A program made the translations under genes and the position numbers. A stretch of 48,181 nucleotides of DNA from Tepidiphilus sp. J10 (lineage in GTDB: Bacteria > Pseudomonadota > Gammaproteobacteria > Burkholderiales > Thiobacillaceae), in assembly GCA_945897865.1 (NCBI GenBank), contig CAMDHJ010000010.1, forward strand, positions 1-48,181, read 5' to 3'. Below are positions 18,433 through 26,582 of this stretch, piece by piece. How positions within the stretch are numbered: position 1 is the stretch's first letter; each line of letters begins with the position of its first letter. The notes beneath the pieces are model-generated. The model saw only the letters and a program-made list of their open reading frames with translations, did no database searches and was not told the DNA's origin.

Positions 18433-19632
18433 TTACCCTGACTTACCGTCGACCCTCCTGCGCCAGGTCATCGGCGCGTATTTCCAGGACCATCCGGCGA
18501 ACACGACTAACCATAGCAAACCCGTCATTGAAATCCAGTGCGCTGACCAGGCAGCGACCGACAAATCCGGCAGCATGCGCAGCAAAGCAACAACCTGAAT
18601 CGCCCAGAACAACCACCAGGTAACGCTATCCGCCAGCAAGGCGCGGCCGGAGTGACCAAGACTGACACGGCTCACCATACCAATCACCATGGCGCCGAAG
18701 AATCCAATGCCCAATGCGTGCAAAGGTGCCAACCCGGCTGACCAATCCAGGCCAAGAAAAGCGGCCAGGCTGCTGAGGCCAAACAGGCTGAAGGCGGCAC
18801 CGGCCCAGAGGAAGGCGATATGCAGTACGGCCAGCAAACGCACCTGGAACCCGAGCCGCAAGCCCCAGCGCGCGGAGAACCAGAACACCAGCGCCGCCAG
18901 CGGCAGATCGACCAACCAGGTCAGCGCCATCTGCCCTGCCCCATCCAAAACAAAATGCAGCAGGCAAGCGACCCACATGACCCAAAGTTGCGGATAAGGC
19001 CGAATCAACACGTAATTCGTCACCACCCGACTGGTAAACCAGGGAATCATGCGATGGCAGACGGTCAGGAACAACGGTACCAGACAGCCCCACAGCCCCA
19101 ACTCGATACCGAGCTGCAGCCATTCCCAATGATCCAACAGCAAGCCGCCCAGCATCAGCAACTCGCCCGCCGCGCCCAACATCAATGCCGCCCAGGTTGC
19201 CCAGGCATGGCGTGGGTCCGGATCCTTGCGGCCGTGCAGCGTCTTCAACAACGCCTGCATGGCAACGCTCCAGCCAAGCAGATGCAACACCAACCCGGCA
19301 GCACTCTGGCCGATATAGAGCAACACGACGCCAAGGCTCATCCCGAACAGGGTGAGGAGATATGACGAACGGGAGATGTCTGGCCCGCTCAGCCAGTTCG
19401 GCGCGGCGGTAAACAGAAAACCGAAGATGAAGAACGGAAACAGTCCATACACCATCAACCAGCCATGCAACAGCGGTGACGGCAAGCCCTGCTCTACCAG
19501 ACCAACGTTGCCGGCCAACCGCAATTCCAGATCGAACACCCACCAGAGCATGGCCAGCAGGCTCTGGATGAAGCCGGGCAAAAAGAGAACCCGATGCGGC
19601 GCGGCGGTGTAGACAGACCAGATGTTGGACAT
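18433..19632 (-). CDS. nnrS: NnrS family membrane protein
   Basis: 399 residues, nearly all hydrophobic, with about 12 membrane segments. The N-terminus has the NnrS signature APHRVLFLPGF, followed by PLLHGWLMVYGLFPFFIFGFLFTAAPNWL and later CHRMIPWFTSRV and LHALGIGFFGAMVIGMVSRVSLGHSGR. Family knowledge: NnrS is a haem- and copper-containing membrane protein made during denitrification; it protects against nitrosative stress and iron-NO complexes. A perfect FNR/DNR-type box lies 58-71 bases upstream of the start. Together with the d1 gene at the left edge it marks the organism as handling nitric oxide. Confidence 0.9.
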   Translation of the reverse strand: MSNIWSVYTAAPHRVLFLPGFIQSLLAMLWWVFDLELRLAGNVGLVEQGLPSPLLHGWLMVYGLFPFFIFGFLFTAAPNWLSGPDISRSSYLLTLFGMSLGVVLLYIGQSAAGLVLHLLGWSVAMQALLKTLHGRKDPDPRHAWATWAALMLGAAGELLMLGGLLLDHWEWLQLGIELGLWGCLVPLFLTVCHRMIPWFTSRVVTNYVLIRPYPQLWVMWVACLLHFVLDGAGQMALTWLVDLPLAALVFWFSARWGLRLGFQVRLLAVLHIAFLWAGAAFSLFGLSSLAAFLGLDWSAGLAPLHALGIGFFGAMVIGMVSRVSLGHSGRALLADSVTWWLFWAIQVVALLRMLPDLSVAAWSAHWISMTGLLWLVVFAGWSWKYAPMTWRRRVDGKSG

Positions 19633-19689
19633 GAAATAGCTACGGCAAGACTTGGGACAGTCATGCTAACAATCCGTCAGCATGCGGCA

Positions 19690-19703
19690 TTGATCTACAT
19701 CAA
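19690..19703 (-). promoter_or_regulatory. Perfect FNR/DNR-type palindrome for nnrS
   Basis: TTGATCTACATCAA is an exact match to TTGAT-N4-ATCAA. Its centre at 19696.5 puts a class II transcription start near 19655 on the minus strand, about 23 bases before the nnrS ATG. TAGCAT, read on the minus strand at 19668-19663, can serve as -10 (4/6). The + strand gene at 19824 is 127 bases away and is a less likely target. An NO- or oxygen-responsive Crp/Fnr regulator is inferred. Confidence 0.75.
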
Positions 19704-19823
19704 CGGGGCCAGGAGAATGCGATGTCCAGCCAGAGTCGAAAGTCACGCCAATAAGCGGTTAGCCAATTTGGCTTTTATTCGATTCAGCCACCTTCGACGC
19801 AGCAATCAAAATAGGAATGGAAG

Positions 19824-20126
19824 ATGGTAATTCTGCCCAACTGGCTGTACGAACCTCTGCCTTATGTTTATGGCATTGCGGGAATAGTAGCCTCCTATCG
19901 CCTTGATTCGGCCATGGGTCGTATCAGCGGCGTCCTGCTGATTACAGCGGGCATCGTGGTAGCGTATCAACGCTATGAATTCCGCCACTTCAACAAGCAG
20001 CGCCAGGAAAGACTGGATTGGCTGCGGGAACAGGCGCACAAGAAAAAAGCGCAGCGACAGGAATGGTTGCGGGATCAGGCGAAAACGCTACGTGAAGATA
20101 TTGAACGCAAGCAGAACGATTTCTGA
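19824..20126 (+). CDS. Small membrane protein with C-terminal charged helix
   Basis: 100 residues; ATG follows AGGAATGGAAG. Two hydrophobic segments (about residues 13-26 and 31-47) are followed by a long, highly charged helix rich in Lys, Arg, Glu and Gln (about residues 50-98) that is likely a cytoplasmic coiled coil. No family is recognised. It is divergent from nnrS and precedes the radical SAM gene by 45 bases, so the pair could be co-transcribed. Confidence 0.6.
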   Translation: MVILPNWLYEPLPYVYGIAGIVASYRLDSAMGRISGVLLITAGIVVAYQRYEFRHFNKQRQERLDWLREQAHKKKAQRQEWLRDQAKTLREDIERKQNDF

Positions 20127-20171
20127 TATCTCTGACAGCATCTGCCTGTCTTTGCCAGCCCCACTCGCCCC

Positions 20172-21218
20172 ATGCGTATTGAAACCCTTCGTCAGCAATT
20201 GCGCAGCCTCGGCGCCAAACCCTGCCACGAACAGCGCGTACTCCGTGCCTGGACACAAGTTCGTTCGCTCGATACGCGCCACCGCCGCGCCGAGGATTTT
20301 CTGCCGCTGGCATTGCGCAATGCGCTACCGAGCTTGCTTGCCGATCTGAACGGTCTGGCGCGATTGGCGTCGGAACATCCCGGCGAAGATGGATCAGCGC
20401 GCTTGCTGGTTGCGCTGGCGGATGGGCAGACGGTAGAAAGCGTGTTGCTGCCGCGAGAAGGGGTTTGCGTTTCGACCCAGGTCGGTTGCGCGGTTGGCTG
20501 TCTGTTCTGCATGACTGGTCAAAGTGGCTTGATTCGCCAACTCAGCAGCGGCGAAATCGTTGCCCAGGTTGCCTTGGCGCGCACCCGGCGCAAGGTTAGA
20601 CGTGTCGTGTTCATGGGCATGGGCGAACCGGCACACAACCTTGACAACGTGCTGGAAGCCATTGATCTGCTCGGCACCTCCGGCGCGGTCGGGCACAAGA
20701 ACCTGGTGTTTTCCACGGTCGGCGACCGCCGCGTTTTCGAACGCCTGCCCTCCGGCGTGGTGAAACCGGCGCTGGCGCTGTCGTTGCACACCACGCGCGC
20801 CGATCTGCGCGCGCATCTGCTGCCCAAGGCGCAGCGCATCGACCCGGAAGAACTGATTGAACTCGGCGAAGGCTACGCGCGTGCCACCGGCTATCCGATC
20901 CAGTATCAGTGGACGCTGCTGGAAGGCGTCAATGACAGCGATGCTGAACTGGATGGCATCATCCGACTGCTCAAAGGCAAGTACGCGATGATGAATTTCA
21001 TCCCATACAACTGTAACGAAGGTCTCGGTTTCGCGCGGCCGTCCTGGCAACGCGCCGCCGAAATGGCCGGGCGACTGCATCAGTGCGGCATCTTGAGCCG
21101 GTTACGCAATTCCGCCGGGCAGGATATCGATGGTGGCTGTGGTCAATTGCGAGCCCGCGCGGCAGCGTTGAAACCCGACAGGACGTCAGTGCAACAATCC
21201 CTCCATCAATCCGACTGA
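20172..21218 (+). CDS. RlmN/Cfr-family radical SAM methyltransferase-like protein
   Basis: 348 residues. The radical SAM cluster motif C-x3-C-x2-C is C106, C110 and C113 (CAVGCLFC). C99 in VCVSTQVGC is a further conserved Cys just upstream of the cluster. C323 in GQDIDGGCGQL matches the methyl-carrying cysteine near the C-terminus of RlmN. MGMGEPAHNLDNV and LALSLHTTRADLR are family signatures. RlmN methylates C2 of A2503 in 23S rRNA and A37 of some tRNAs. The protein is shorter than E. coli RlmN (384 aa), and the gene is not in the usual ndk/rlmN/pilW context, so it may be a paralogue. Its end overlaps the convergent gene by 13 bases. Confidence 0.8.
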   Translation: MRIETLRQQLRSLGAKPCHEQRVLRAWTQVRSLDTRHRRAEDFLPLALRNALPSLLADLNGLARLASEHPGEDGSARLLVALADGQTVESVLLPREGVCVSTQVGCAVGCLFCMTGQSGLIRQLSSGEIVAQVALARTRRKVRRVVFMGMGEPAHNLDNVLEAIDLLGTSGAVGHKNLVFSTVGDRRVFERLPSGVVKPALALSLHTTRADLRAHLLPKAQRIDPEELIELGEGYARATGYPIQYQWTLLEGVNDSDAELDGIIRLLKGKYAMMNFIPYNCNEGLGFARPSWQRAAEMAGRLHQCGILSRLRNSAGQDIDGGCGQLRARAAALKPDRTSVQQSLHQSD

Positions 21219-23386
21219 AAGCGGCCGCCCTGGCGCATCAGGTTTTCCAGTTTTTCCCGTTGCAACGGCTTGCTGATCAGATATCCCTGGATTTCGTCAC
21301 AGCCCTGGATTTCCAGGAATCGAAGTTGTTCATCCGTTTCCACCCCCTCCGCGACCAGGTTCAGTTCCAAACCATGCGCAATCGAGATGATCGCCTTGAT
21401 GATGGCGTGCTGGCGGTACTCACGATCGATTTCCCAAACGAAGGATTTGTCGATCTTCAGGGTATGGATGGGAAATTTCTGCAGATAACTGAGAGATGAA
21501 TACTGGGTACCGAAGTCGTCGATGGCGATCATCACGCCATGCGCGGCCAGGGTCTGCAACTTGCGCGCCACCATATTCGGATCCCGAATGAACAGGTTTT
21601 CAGTCAGTTCGACTTCAATGACAGCAGGGTTGATATCGAACTCAGTCAGCATGGCAATAAATTTTGTGACGAAATCGTTGTCCTCCAGATGGCGCGGCGA
21701 AATATTGATGGCTACCCGTGGTGGCGCAATGCCTTCACGCTGCCATGCCCGCAATGTCTTGCAGACATCGCGCGTCACCCACTCATCCAGGCTACCGATC
21801 AAATCGGCTTCTTCCACCAGCGGTAGGAAATCCCCCGGTTGCAACAAGCCGCGTTGCGGATGATTCCAGCGAATCAGCGCTTCGACGCCGCGGATGCAAC
21901 GATCCTGCAAACCCACCTGAGGTTGATAAAACAGGACAAACTGATTCTGGTCGATGGCCTGGTGCAGTTCGCTTTGCAATTGCAGCCGCTGATCCGTGCT
22001 TTCCCCCATCTCGGGCATGAAAAAAGAGTGGCCTTTGTGGCCTGACAATCGACCGTGATAGAGCGCGATATTGGCATGCCGAATCAATGCATCGGCGTTA
22101 TCACCATGCGATGGGAACATCGCAATGCCCGCGCTTACCGAAAGGTGGGCTGACTTGTCGGCCACCTGGAAAGGCGCGGCAAACTCATGGTTGATACGAT
22201 CTACGATCTGCAGGACATCCTGCTCCGACCAGATAAACGAGTTCAGCAACAGAAATTCGTCACCGACGAACCGGGCCAACGTGTCGCCGCCGCGCAGGCA
22301 ACGCTGAATGCGCTCTCCCACCTGGCGCAGCAACTCATCCGCCTTGGCATGACCAAACAAGTCATTGATGTGCTTGAAGCGATCCAGATTCAGGTGCAGC
22401 ACCGCGATCTGTTCACTATTTCGGCGCGCCCGGATCAACGCCAACGCGAGATGGTCACGAAACAGGTTCCGGTTCGGCAAACCCGTCAGCACATCATGAT
22501 TGGCCCGGAAATTGGCCAGCGCCTCGACTTCACGACGGGCGGTCGTATCGCGGGCAACGCCATAGAAATGATCATGGTCTGCTGCCGCATCGCCGGATTC
22601 GTCTTCGGGCAGCCCAACCACCGCCAGATTGACCTCAAAGTAACGAAAACCGCTGGCATCGGCATGGCTTTTCAGGCGCAATTCAAAGCAGTGCATCGCG
22701 GTATCCAGCAATTTCTGCGCACTGAAGGCATAGCGCGCCCGTTCGCGATCATGCGCATGCACCAGACGCGAAAAATGACGACCAAGCACAGCTTTGTCCT
22801 CCAAACCCAGCAGCGCCTTCATTCGGTCATTGACGAAGGAAACGCGTCCATGCTGATCAAGGATAAAAATGATGTCGGGAGAGGCATCGACCAGGAATCG
22901 ATGCAATCGCTCGGACCGGTTGATCCGATGTTGCGCCGCCAGGTGTTCACGTTGCAGCGTGGATTGCGCCAGCGCCCGGTTGACTGCGTAGAGCAAGAAT
23001 TCGGGTTCAAGCGGCTTGCGCACAAAATCCAGGGCGCCAAGCCGGAGTGCCAATATCGCGGCATTGATTTCACTGCCACCGCTGACGACGATCATCGGCG
23101 TCGTGATACCCCGCTCACACGCGCTGCATATCACGTCGTGACCCGAGATATCAGGTAGCTGGAGATCGATCAGGGCAAGATCAAACTGTTCACCTGCCAA
23201 CCTGTCCAGACCACTTGTACCAGTTGCCGCTACCTCGGGCAGAAAGCCATTGAAACTCAGGAGATAGCGCAAGCTCTCGGCAAACCCGGGATCATCCTCG
23301 ATGATCAGGATCCGTCCCGAAGTCATCTGCGGCGCCGCCATCGGGCCGGCAGGATCAGCAAGTCTGCTGGCTTTCCAAGCGGTCAT
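21206..23386 (-). CDS. REC-PAS-GGDEF-EAL response regulator (c-di-GMP)
   Basis: 726 residues from the ATG at 23386, one base after the upstream kinase stop (TGA-T-ATG), with GGAG 10 bases before it; the longer open frame to 23443 would overlap the kinase. REC has the acidic pair D31-D32, phospho-acceptor D74 (LIDLQLPD), S in VVSGG and K in RKP. A PAS domain (SERLHRFLVDASPDIIFILD) follows. The GGDEF motif is degenerate (FVGDEFLLL), but an I-site-like RGGD lies five residues before it. EAL is intact: EALIRW, and DDFGTQYSSLSYL with KIDKSF. It is therefore probably a phosphodiesterase controlled by the coupled kinase. Confidence 0.88.
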   Translation of the reverse strand: MTAWKASRLADPAGPMAAPQMTSGRILIIEDDPGFAESLRYLLSFNGFLPEVAATGTSGLDRLAGEQFDLALIDLQLPDISGHDVICSACERGITTPMIVVSGGSEINAAILALRLGALDFVRKPLEPEFLLYAVNRALAQSTLQREHLAAQHRINRSERLHRFLVDASPDIIFILDQHGRVSFVNDRMKALLGLEDKAVLGRHFSRLVHAHDRERARYAFSAQKLLDTAMHCFELRLKSHADASGFRYFEVNLAVVGLPEDESGDAAADHDHFYGVARDTTARREVEALANFRANHDVLTGLPNRNLFRDHLALALIRARRNSEQIAVLHLNLDRFKHINDLFGHAKADELLRQVGERIQRCLRGGDTLARFVGDEFLLLNSFIWSEQDVLQIVDRINHEFAAPFQVADKSAHLSVSAGIAMFPSHGDNADALIRHANIALYHGRLSGHKGHSFFMPEMGESTDQRLQLQSELHQAIDQNQFVLFYQPQVGLQDRCIRGVEALIRWNHPQRGLLQPGDFLPLVEEADLIGSLDEWVTRDVCKTLRAWQREGIAPPRVAINISPRHLEDNDFVTKFIAMLTEFDINPAVIEVELTENLFIRDPNMVARKLQTLAAHGVMIAIDDFGTQYSSLSYLQKFPIHTLKIDKSFVWEIDREYRQHAIIKAIISIAHGLELNLVAEGVETDEQLRFLEIQGCDEIQGYLISKPLQREKLENLMRQGGRFQSD

Positions 23387-23387
23387 A

Positions 23388-25697
23388 TCAAGCTTTCTCC
23401 GGAGGCAACGGCAACAGAATTTTGAATTGCGTGCCGGATTCACTGCTACTGCATTGCAGCATGCCGTCTAGTTCCTCAACCAGAGCGGCAACGATCGAAA
23501 GACCCAGTCCAGCGTGCTGTCCGCCTTTACCGCTCTTTACCGGCTGGTACAAGTTAGCCAGCACATCGGGCGGTATTCCCGGGCCGTTATCACTCACCGA
23601 CAGTTCAACATATTGCTGCTTTTTACTCGCCGTCCACAGCGCAGAAGTCAACGTGATGCGACCCTTTTCACCGCCTTTTTCACCGCCTTTTTCACCAAAC
23701 TCCAGCCTCTTCTCATGACTGTGCGACGGCGAGTCCGGCAAAAATGGTGCTAGCCGGGAGGGGTCTTCGCTATCGAGGGCAAAAGTCCGGCTGGCGCTCA
23801 GTGCTTCAGCGGCATTGAACAACAGATTAGTCAGTATTTGTTTCAGGATATCGCCCGACCTGGCCAGTTTCGGCAAATTGGGCGCCAGGTTCAGCCTGAC
23901 CTCGATATCCCGCAACTCGGCCTTGCCGAGCCGACTGAACTGAACCAGGTCACGCACCAAGGTATTGATATCTATCTGCACAGATGCGGCATTCGGATTC
24001 AGGTTCGGCTTGGTGTCAAACGCCGGGATACTGAATTGCTGCAGAATTCCACCGACACGACGCAACTCGTTTTCGATCAAGCTGAATTCTTCCTTGACCT
24101 GATCTTTCAACGCGTCCTTCGAGGTGTCTTTCAACGCGGCCTTCGGCACATCCTTGGTCTGGCCAATCTGCTCGACCTGCATCCGCAGCACCGAGATGTA
24201 GTTGCGCACGATGCCAAGTGGATTACCCGCTTCATGGATCAACTTGCGAGCATGCTGAACCTGGCGTTGGCTGGCATCCTGCAACACAGCGCTGATCCGC
24301 TCATCCTGTCGGATTGCCGTCGCCAGGCATTTGCCGGCTTCGCGAGCGAAGGTGATCAGCAGCGTCTGCCTTGGCCCGAAGTACTCCACCGTAGCCAAAT
24401 CCAACGCAACGGCGAGCACCCCCAGCGGTTTGCCGGAAAACATCAAAGGTAGGCAAAGCAAGCGTTCGCCGGCCAACAATCGAAGCAGTTGCGCATCGGC
24501 CAGATTGTCCGGCCGTGACGGCACCCCCGCGAGACAGATGCGTCCATGATAAGCCGCCGCGATGCGCGAATCGGCGCTGGAACAGGCGATTCGAATCGTA
24601 TTGCCTGGCGCGGGTTCGTCCGCCAGCGGCAGCCAGTGCAATACATCGTCCTGGGGCATGAACAGGGCGCAACCTGAGGAGCCGAAAATCTGGCTTGCAC
24701 CACGCAAAACATCGCGCTTGGCGGCTTCAAAACCTTCCTTGCCACCCCACTCCGGCTGGGCCAACAGGCCTTGCATACGTTGAGAAACGGCCTCCGCCAA
24801 CTCACTCAGCGCAGGGGCGGCCTCGGCTTCCGGACGCATCATCGGTTCAATCTTGGCGGGTAGTTCCAGCCCAAGTTCATCGCCGATACGACGTGCCTCG
24901 GTCTCGGCGGCAAGCCGCAGTTCATCCACCTGGGCAGGCTCCAGACGCAAACGCTCAAGCGCTTCACTATGTGGCGTCAACTCCGCTTCCGAAAGCGTAC
25001 AGAGCAGATTCGCGAGTGCCACGATCTGGGTCAGGGAATGCGCATCGCGAACGCGTTCAAGTGACTCATGGTGGTAACGAATACTGTCGGCAAACAGGGA
25101 ATGCAGATTCCAGCGCCGTGCCATCCAGGCACCGATTTCAGCATGGTTGGCCCCGAACAATGCCTGTTCCCGCTGCATCAACGCGCCTTCAGCATCAGCC
25201 CCCAGCAATAGTGGCAGGTACTGCTCGGGTTCCAGCGTCAGCAACGCCAGTTGCCCGATGTCATGCAACAAACCGGCCAGGTAGGCTTCATCGCCATTTG
25301 CATAGTCTTGTTGTAATGCAAGCTGGCGCGCCATGACCGCCACACGCAGACTGTGGTACCAGAAATAACGGAGATCGAAGTCGTGTCCTTTCTGGAATCG
25401 GCCGAGCAATTCAGCAACAGATTGATTCAATGCCAAGCGTCTGACGATGCTGGTGCCAAGTACTGCCAGACACTGATCAATGTCTTGTAAACCGCGCTGG
25501 GGACCGTAAAAAGGCGAATTGGCGATTGCAACCAGTCGAGCCGCGACGCTGGCATCCTTTGCCACCACGGCGGCGATTTCGGCCATGCCGATATCATCTC
25601 GCTCACACAACGCCATCAATTCCAGTAATACCTGGGGCAATGATGGAAGTCGCAGCGAGATCAAACGATCATGGATGGCAGATTTTTCAGTTGGCAT
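23388..25697 (-). CDS. HDOD-GAF-histidine kinase hybrid sensor
   Basis: 769 residues from ATG 25697; a TTG two codons upstream is possible. The N-terminal HDOD domain (about 15-215) has LPSLPQVLLELMAL and LLHDIGQLALL. A GAF-like domain (about 310-460) follows (CLPLMFSGKPLGVLAVALDL). The dimerisation segment has phospho-acceptor H488 in KLIHEAGNPLGIV. The ATPase has an N-box (ILTNLLFNAAEAL), DNGPGIPPD and GLGLSIVAALVEELDG. Its stop is one base from the start of the REC-PAS-GGDEF-EAL gene, so the two should form a two-component pair controlling c-di-GMP. HDOD proteins often act in stress or motility signalling; the stimulus is unknown. Two sets of short tandem repeats lie in linker loops. Confidence 0.85.
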   Translation of the reverse strand: MPTEKSAIHDRLISLRLPSLPQVLLELMALCERDDIGMAEIAAVVAKDASVAARLVAIANSPFYGPQRGLQDIDQCLAVLGTSIVRRLALNQSVAELLGRFQKGHDFDLRYFWYHSLRVAVMARQLALQQDYANGDEAYLAGLLHDIGQLALLTLEPEQYLPLLLGADAEGALMQREQALFGANHAEIGAWMARRWNLHSLFADSIRYHHESLERVRDAHSLTQIVALANLLCTLSEAELTPHSEALERLRLEPAQVDELRLAAETEARRIGDELGLELPAKIEPMMRPEAEAAPALSELAEAVSQRMQGLLAQPEWGGKEGFEAAKRDVLRGASQIFGSSGCALFMPQDDVLHWLPLADEPAPGNTIRIACSSADSRIAAAYHGRICLAGVPSRPDNLADAQLLRLLAGERLLCLPLMFSGKPLGVLAVALDLATVEYFGPRQTLLITFAREAGKCLATAIRQDERISAVLQDASQRQVQHARKLIHEAGNPLGIVRNYISVLRMQVEQIGQTKDVPKAALKDTSKDALKDQVKEEFSLIENELRRVGGILQQFSIPAFDTKPNLNPNAASVQIDINTLVRDLVQFSRLGKAELRDIEVRLNLAPNLPKLARSGDILKQILTNLLFNAAEALSASRTFALDSEDPSRLAPFLPDSPSHSHEKRLEFGEKGGEKGGEKGRITLTSALWTASKKQQYVELSVSDNGPGIPPDVLANLYQPVKSGKGGQHAGLGLSIVAALVEELDGMLQCSSSESGTQFKILLPLPPEKA
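23665..23700 (-). repeat. Three 12-bp tandem repeats in the histidine kinase ATPase domain
   Basis: Three units on the + strand (TTTTCACCGCCT twice, then TTTTCACCAAAC) encode a GEKGGEKGGEKG run in the kinase. The same GGEK-type run appears in the unrelated GNAT gene at 14783. Confidence 0.85.
24103..24150 (-). repeat. Imperfect 24-bp (2 x 12) tandem repeat in the histidine kinase
   Basis: TCTTTCAACGCG followed by a CCTTCG-containing 12-mer occurs twice in succession (24103-24126 and 24127-24150). It encodes alternating Lys-Asp and Ala-Leu residues (KAALKDTSKDALKD) in the helix after the phospho-acceptor His. Confidence 0.7.
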
Positions 25698-26001
25698 AAC
25701 CAAACAAGCCAGGTTTCATTAAAAGCACTTGGACTCATTCAAAATCGATAACGAACCTCGCATTACGGCATTAACCCGATGATCTTTAATTGATTTTGTA
25801 AAATTCTTGACTTGCGTCGTGTCTGCATAAAAAAAACAGAAATACAAGGTATTGATGTACTGAAAATTGATCTTTGCAATTGTGCTATCGCGGCAAAGAA
25901 TCTATCGTCCAGACGCATAGGCGTTTACCCATTTGGCGTTTACCAGCACGCCTGCATCACGCTTTGCAATCACCAAAGCCAATCAATCAAGGAGTACGGT
26001 C
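25698..26001. other. Divergent intergenic region, promoter(s) expected
   Basis: About 300 AT-rich bases separate the HDOD kinase (-) from the DUF302/octaheme operon (+). TTGACT (25807-25812) followed after 15 bases by TAAAAA (25828-25833) is a weak + strand sigma-70 candidate. No FNR-type box was found. The open frame continues upstream of 26002 to 25933, but the strong ribosome-binding site is at 25989-25994. No gene is called here. Confidence 0.35.
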
Positions 26002-26553
26002 ATGTTGAAAGCCCTGGCGGGATTTATCGTCGGCATCGTGGTCATTGGCCTGACCGGCTGGATGTTGATGCCGCAACTGATGTTCAGCGAACGCGTCAGC
26101 CCGTTCGGCATGGAAGAGACCGTCGCCCGGATTCAGCACAACATCCAGAACACCGGCAACGGCTGGGCGCTGTCCGGTCTGCGTAACCCGGCCAGAGCGG
26201 TGCAGGGTGACGGCGGCAACGTGTTGCCGGTGCTGATGATCGAAGCCTGCAGCACCCAATATTCCAAGCCGATCCTGAAGGAAGACACGGTGCGTTTTCT
26301 GTCTATCCTGATGCCTTGCAAGATTTCGATCTACAAGAAGAACGACGGCAAGGTCTACATCGGCACCATGAATGCCGGCCTGATGGGCAAGATGTTCGGG
26401 CCGATGGTCGGCGAAGTGATGGGCAAGGTGGCGGCCGACCAGAAGAAATTCCTGCATTTCGACCCCAATACGCCGGCGCCGAAGATGATCACACCCGCAA
26501 TCCCCGCCAGCGGCGCCAGCATTCCCAGCCTGGGCGGCGGCGGCGGCTGCTGA
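26002..26553 (+). CDS. Membrane-anchored DUF302 protein
   Basis: 183 residues; ATG 26002 behind AAGGAG with 7-base spacing is chosen over an in-frame upstream start. One N-terminal membrane helix (about residues 4-24, LAGFIVGIVVIGLTGWMLM) is followed by a DUF302 domain with IEACSTQYSKPILK and FLSILMPCKISIYKKNDGKV (about residues 77-115). The C-terminus is Gly-rich and ends in five Gly and one Cys. DUF302 proteins accompany redox proteins, but their function is not established. The stop is followed within 30 bases by the octaheme cytochrome gene, so they share an operon, and the domain should face the periplasm. Confidence 0.75.
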   Translation: MLKALAGFIVGIVVIGLTGWMLMPQLMFSERVSPFGMEETVARIQHNIQNTGNGWALSGLRNPARAVQGDGGNVLPVLMIEACSTQYSKPILKEDTVRFLSILMPCKISIYKKNDGKVYIGTMNAGLMGKMFGPMVGEVMGKVAADQKKFLHFDPNTPAPKMITPAIPASGASIPSLGGGGGC

Positions 26554-26582
26554 TGCGCCACCCTGACAAGCGAGGTATCAGC

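Noticed and set aside
25790-25850. Possible FNR box in front of the DUF302/octaheme operon
   Set aside because: TTGAT occurs several times, but no ATCAA half lies at the correct 4-base spacing.
26316-26582. N-terminal extension of the octaheme cytochrome to 26316
   Set aside because: It lies out of frame inside the DUF302 gene and would bury the signal peptide; ATG 26583 has a ribosome-binding site.
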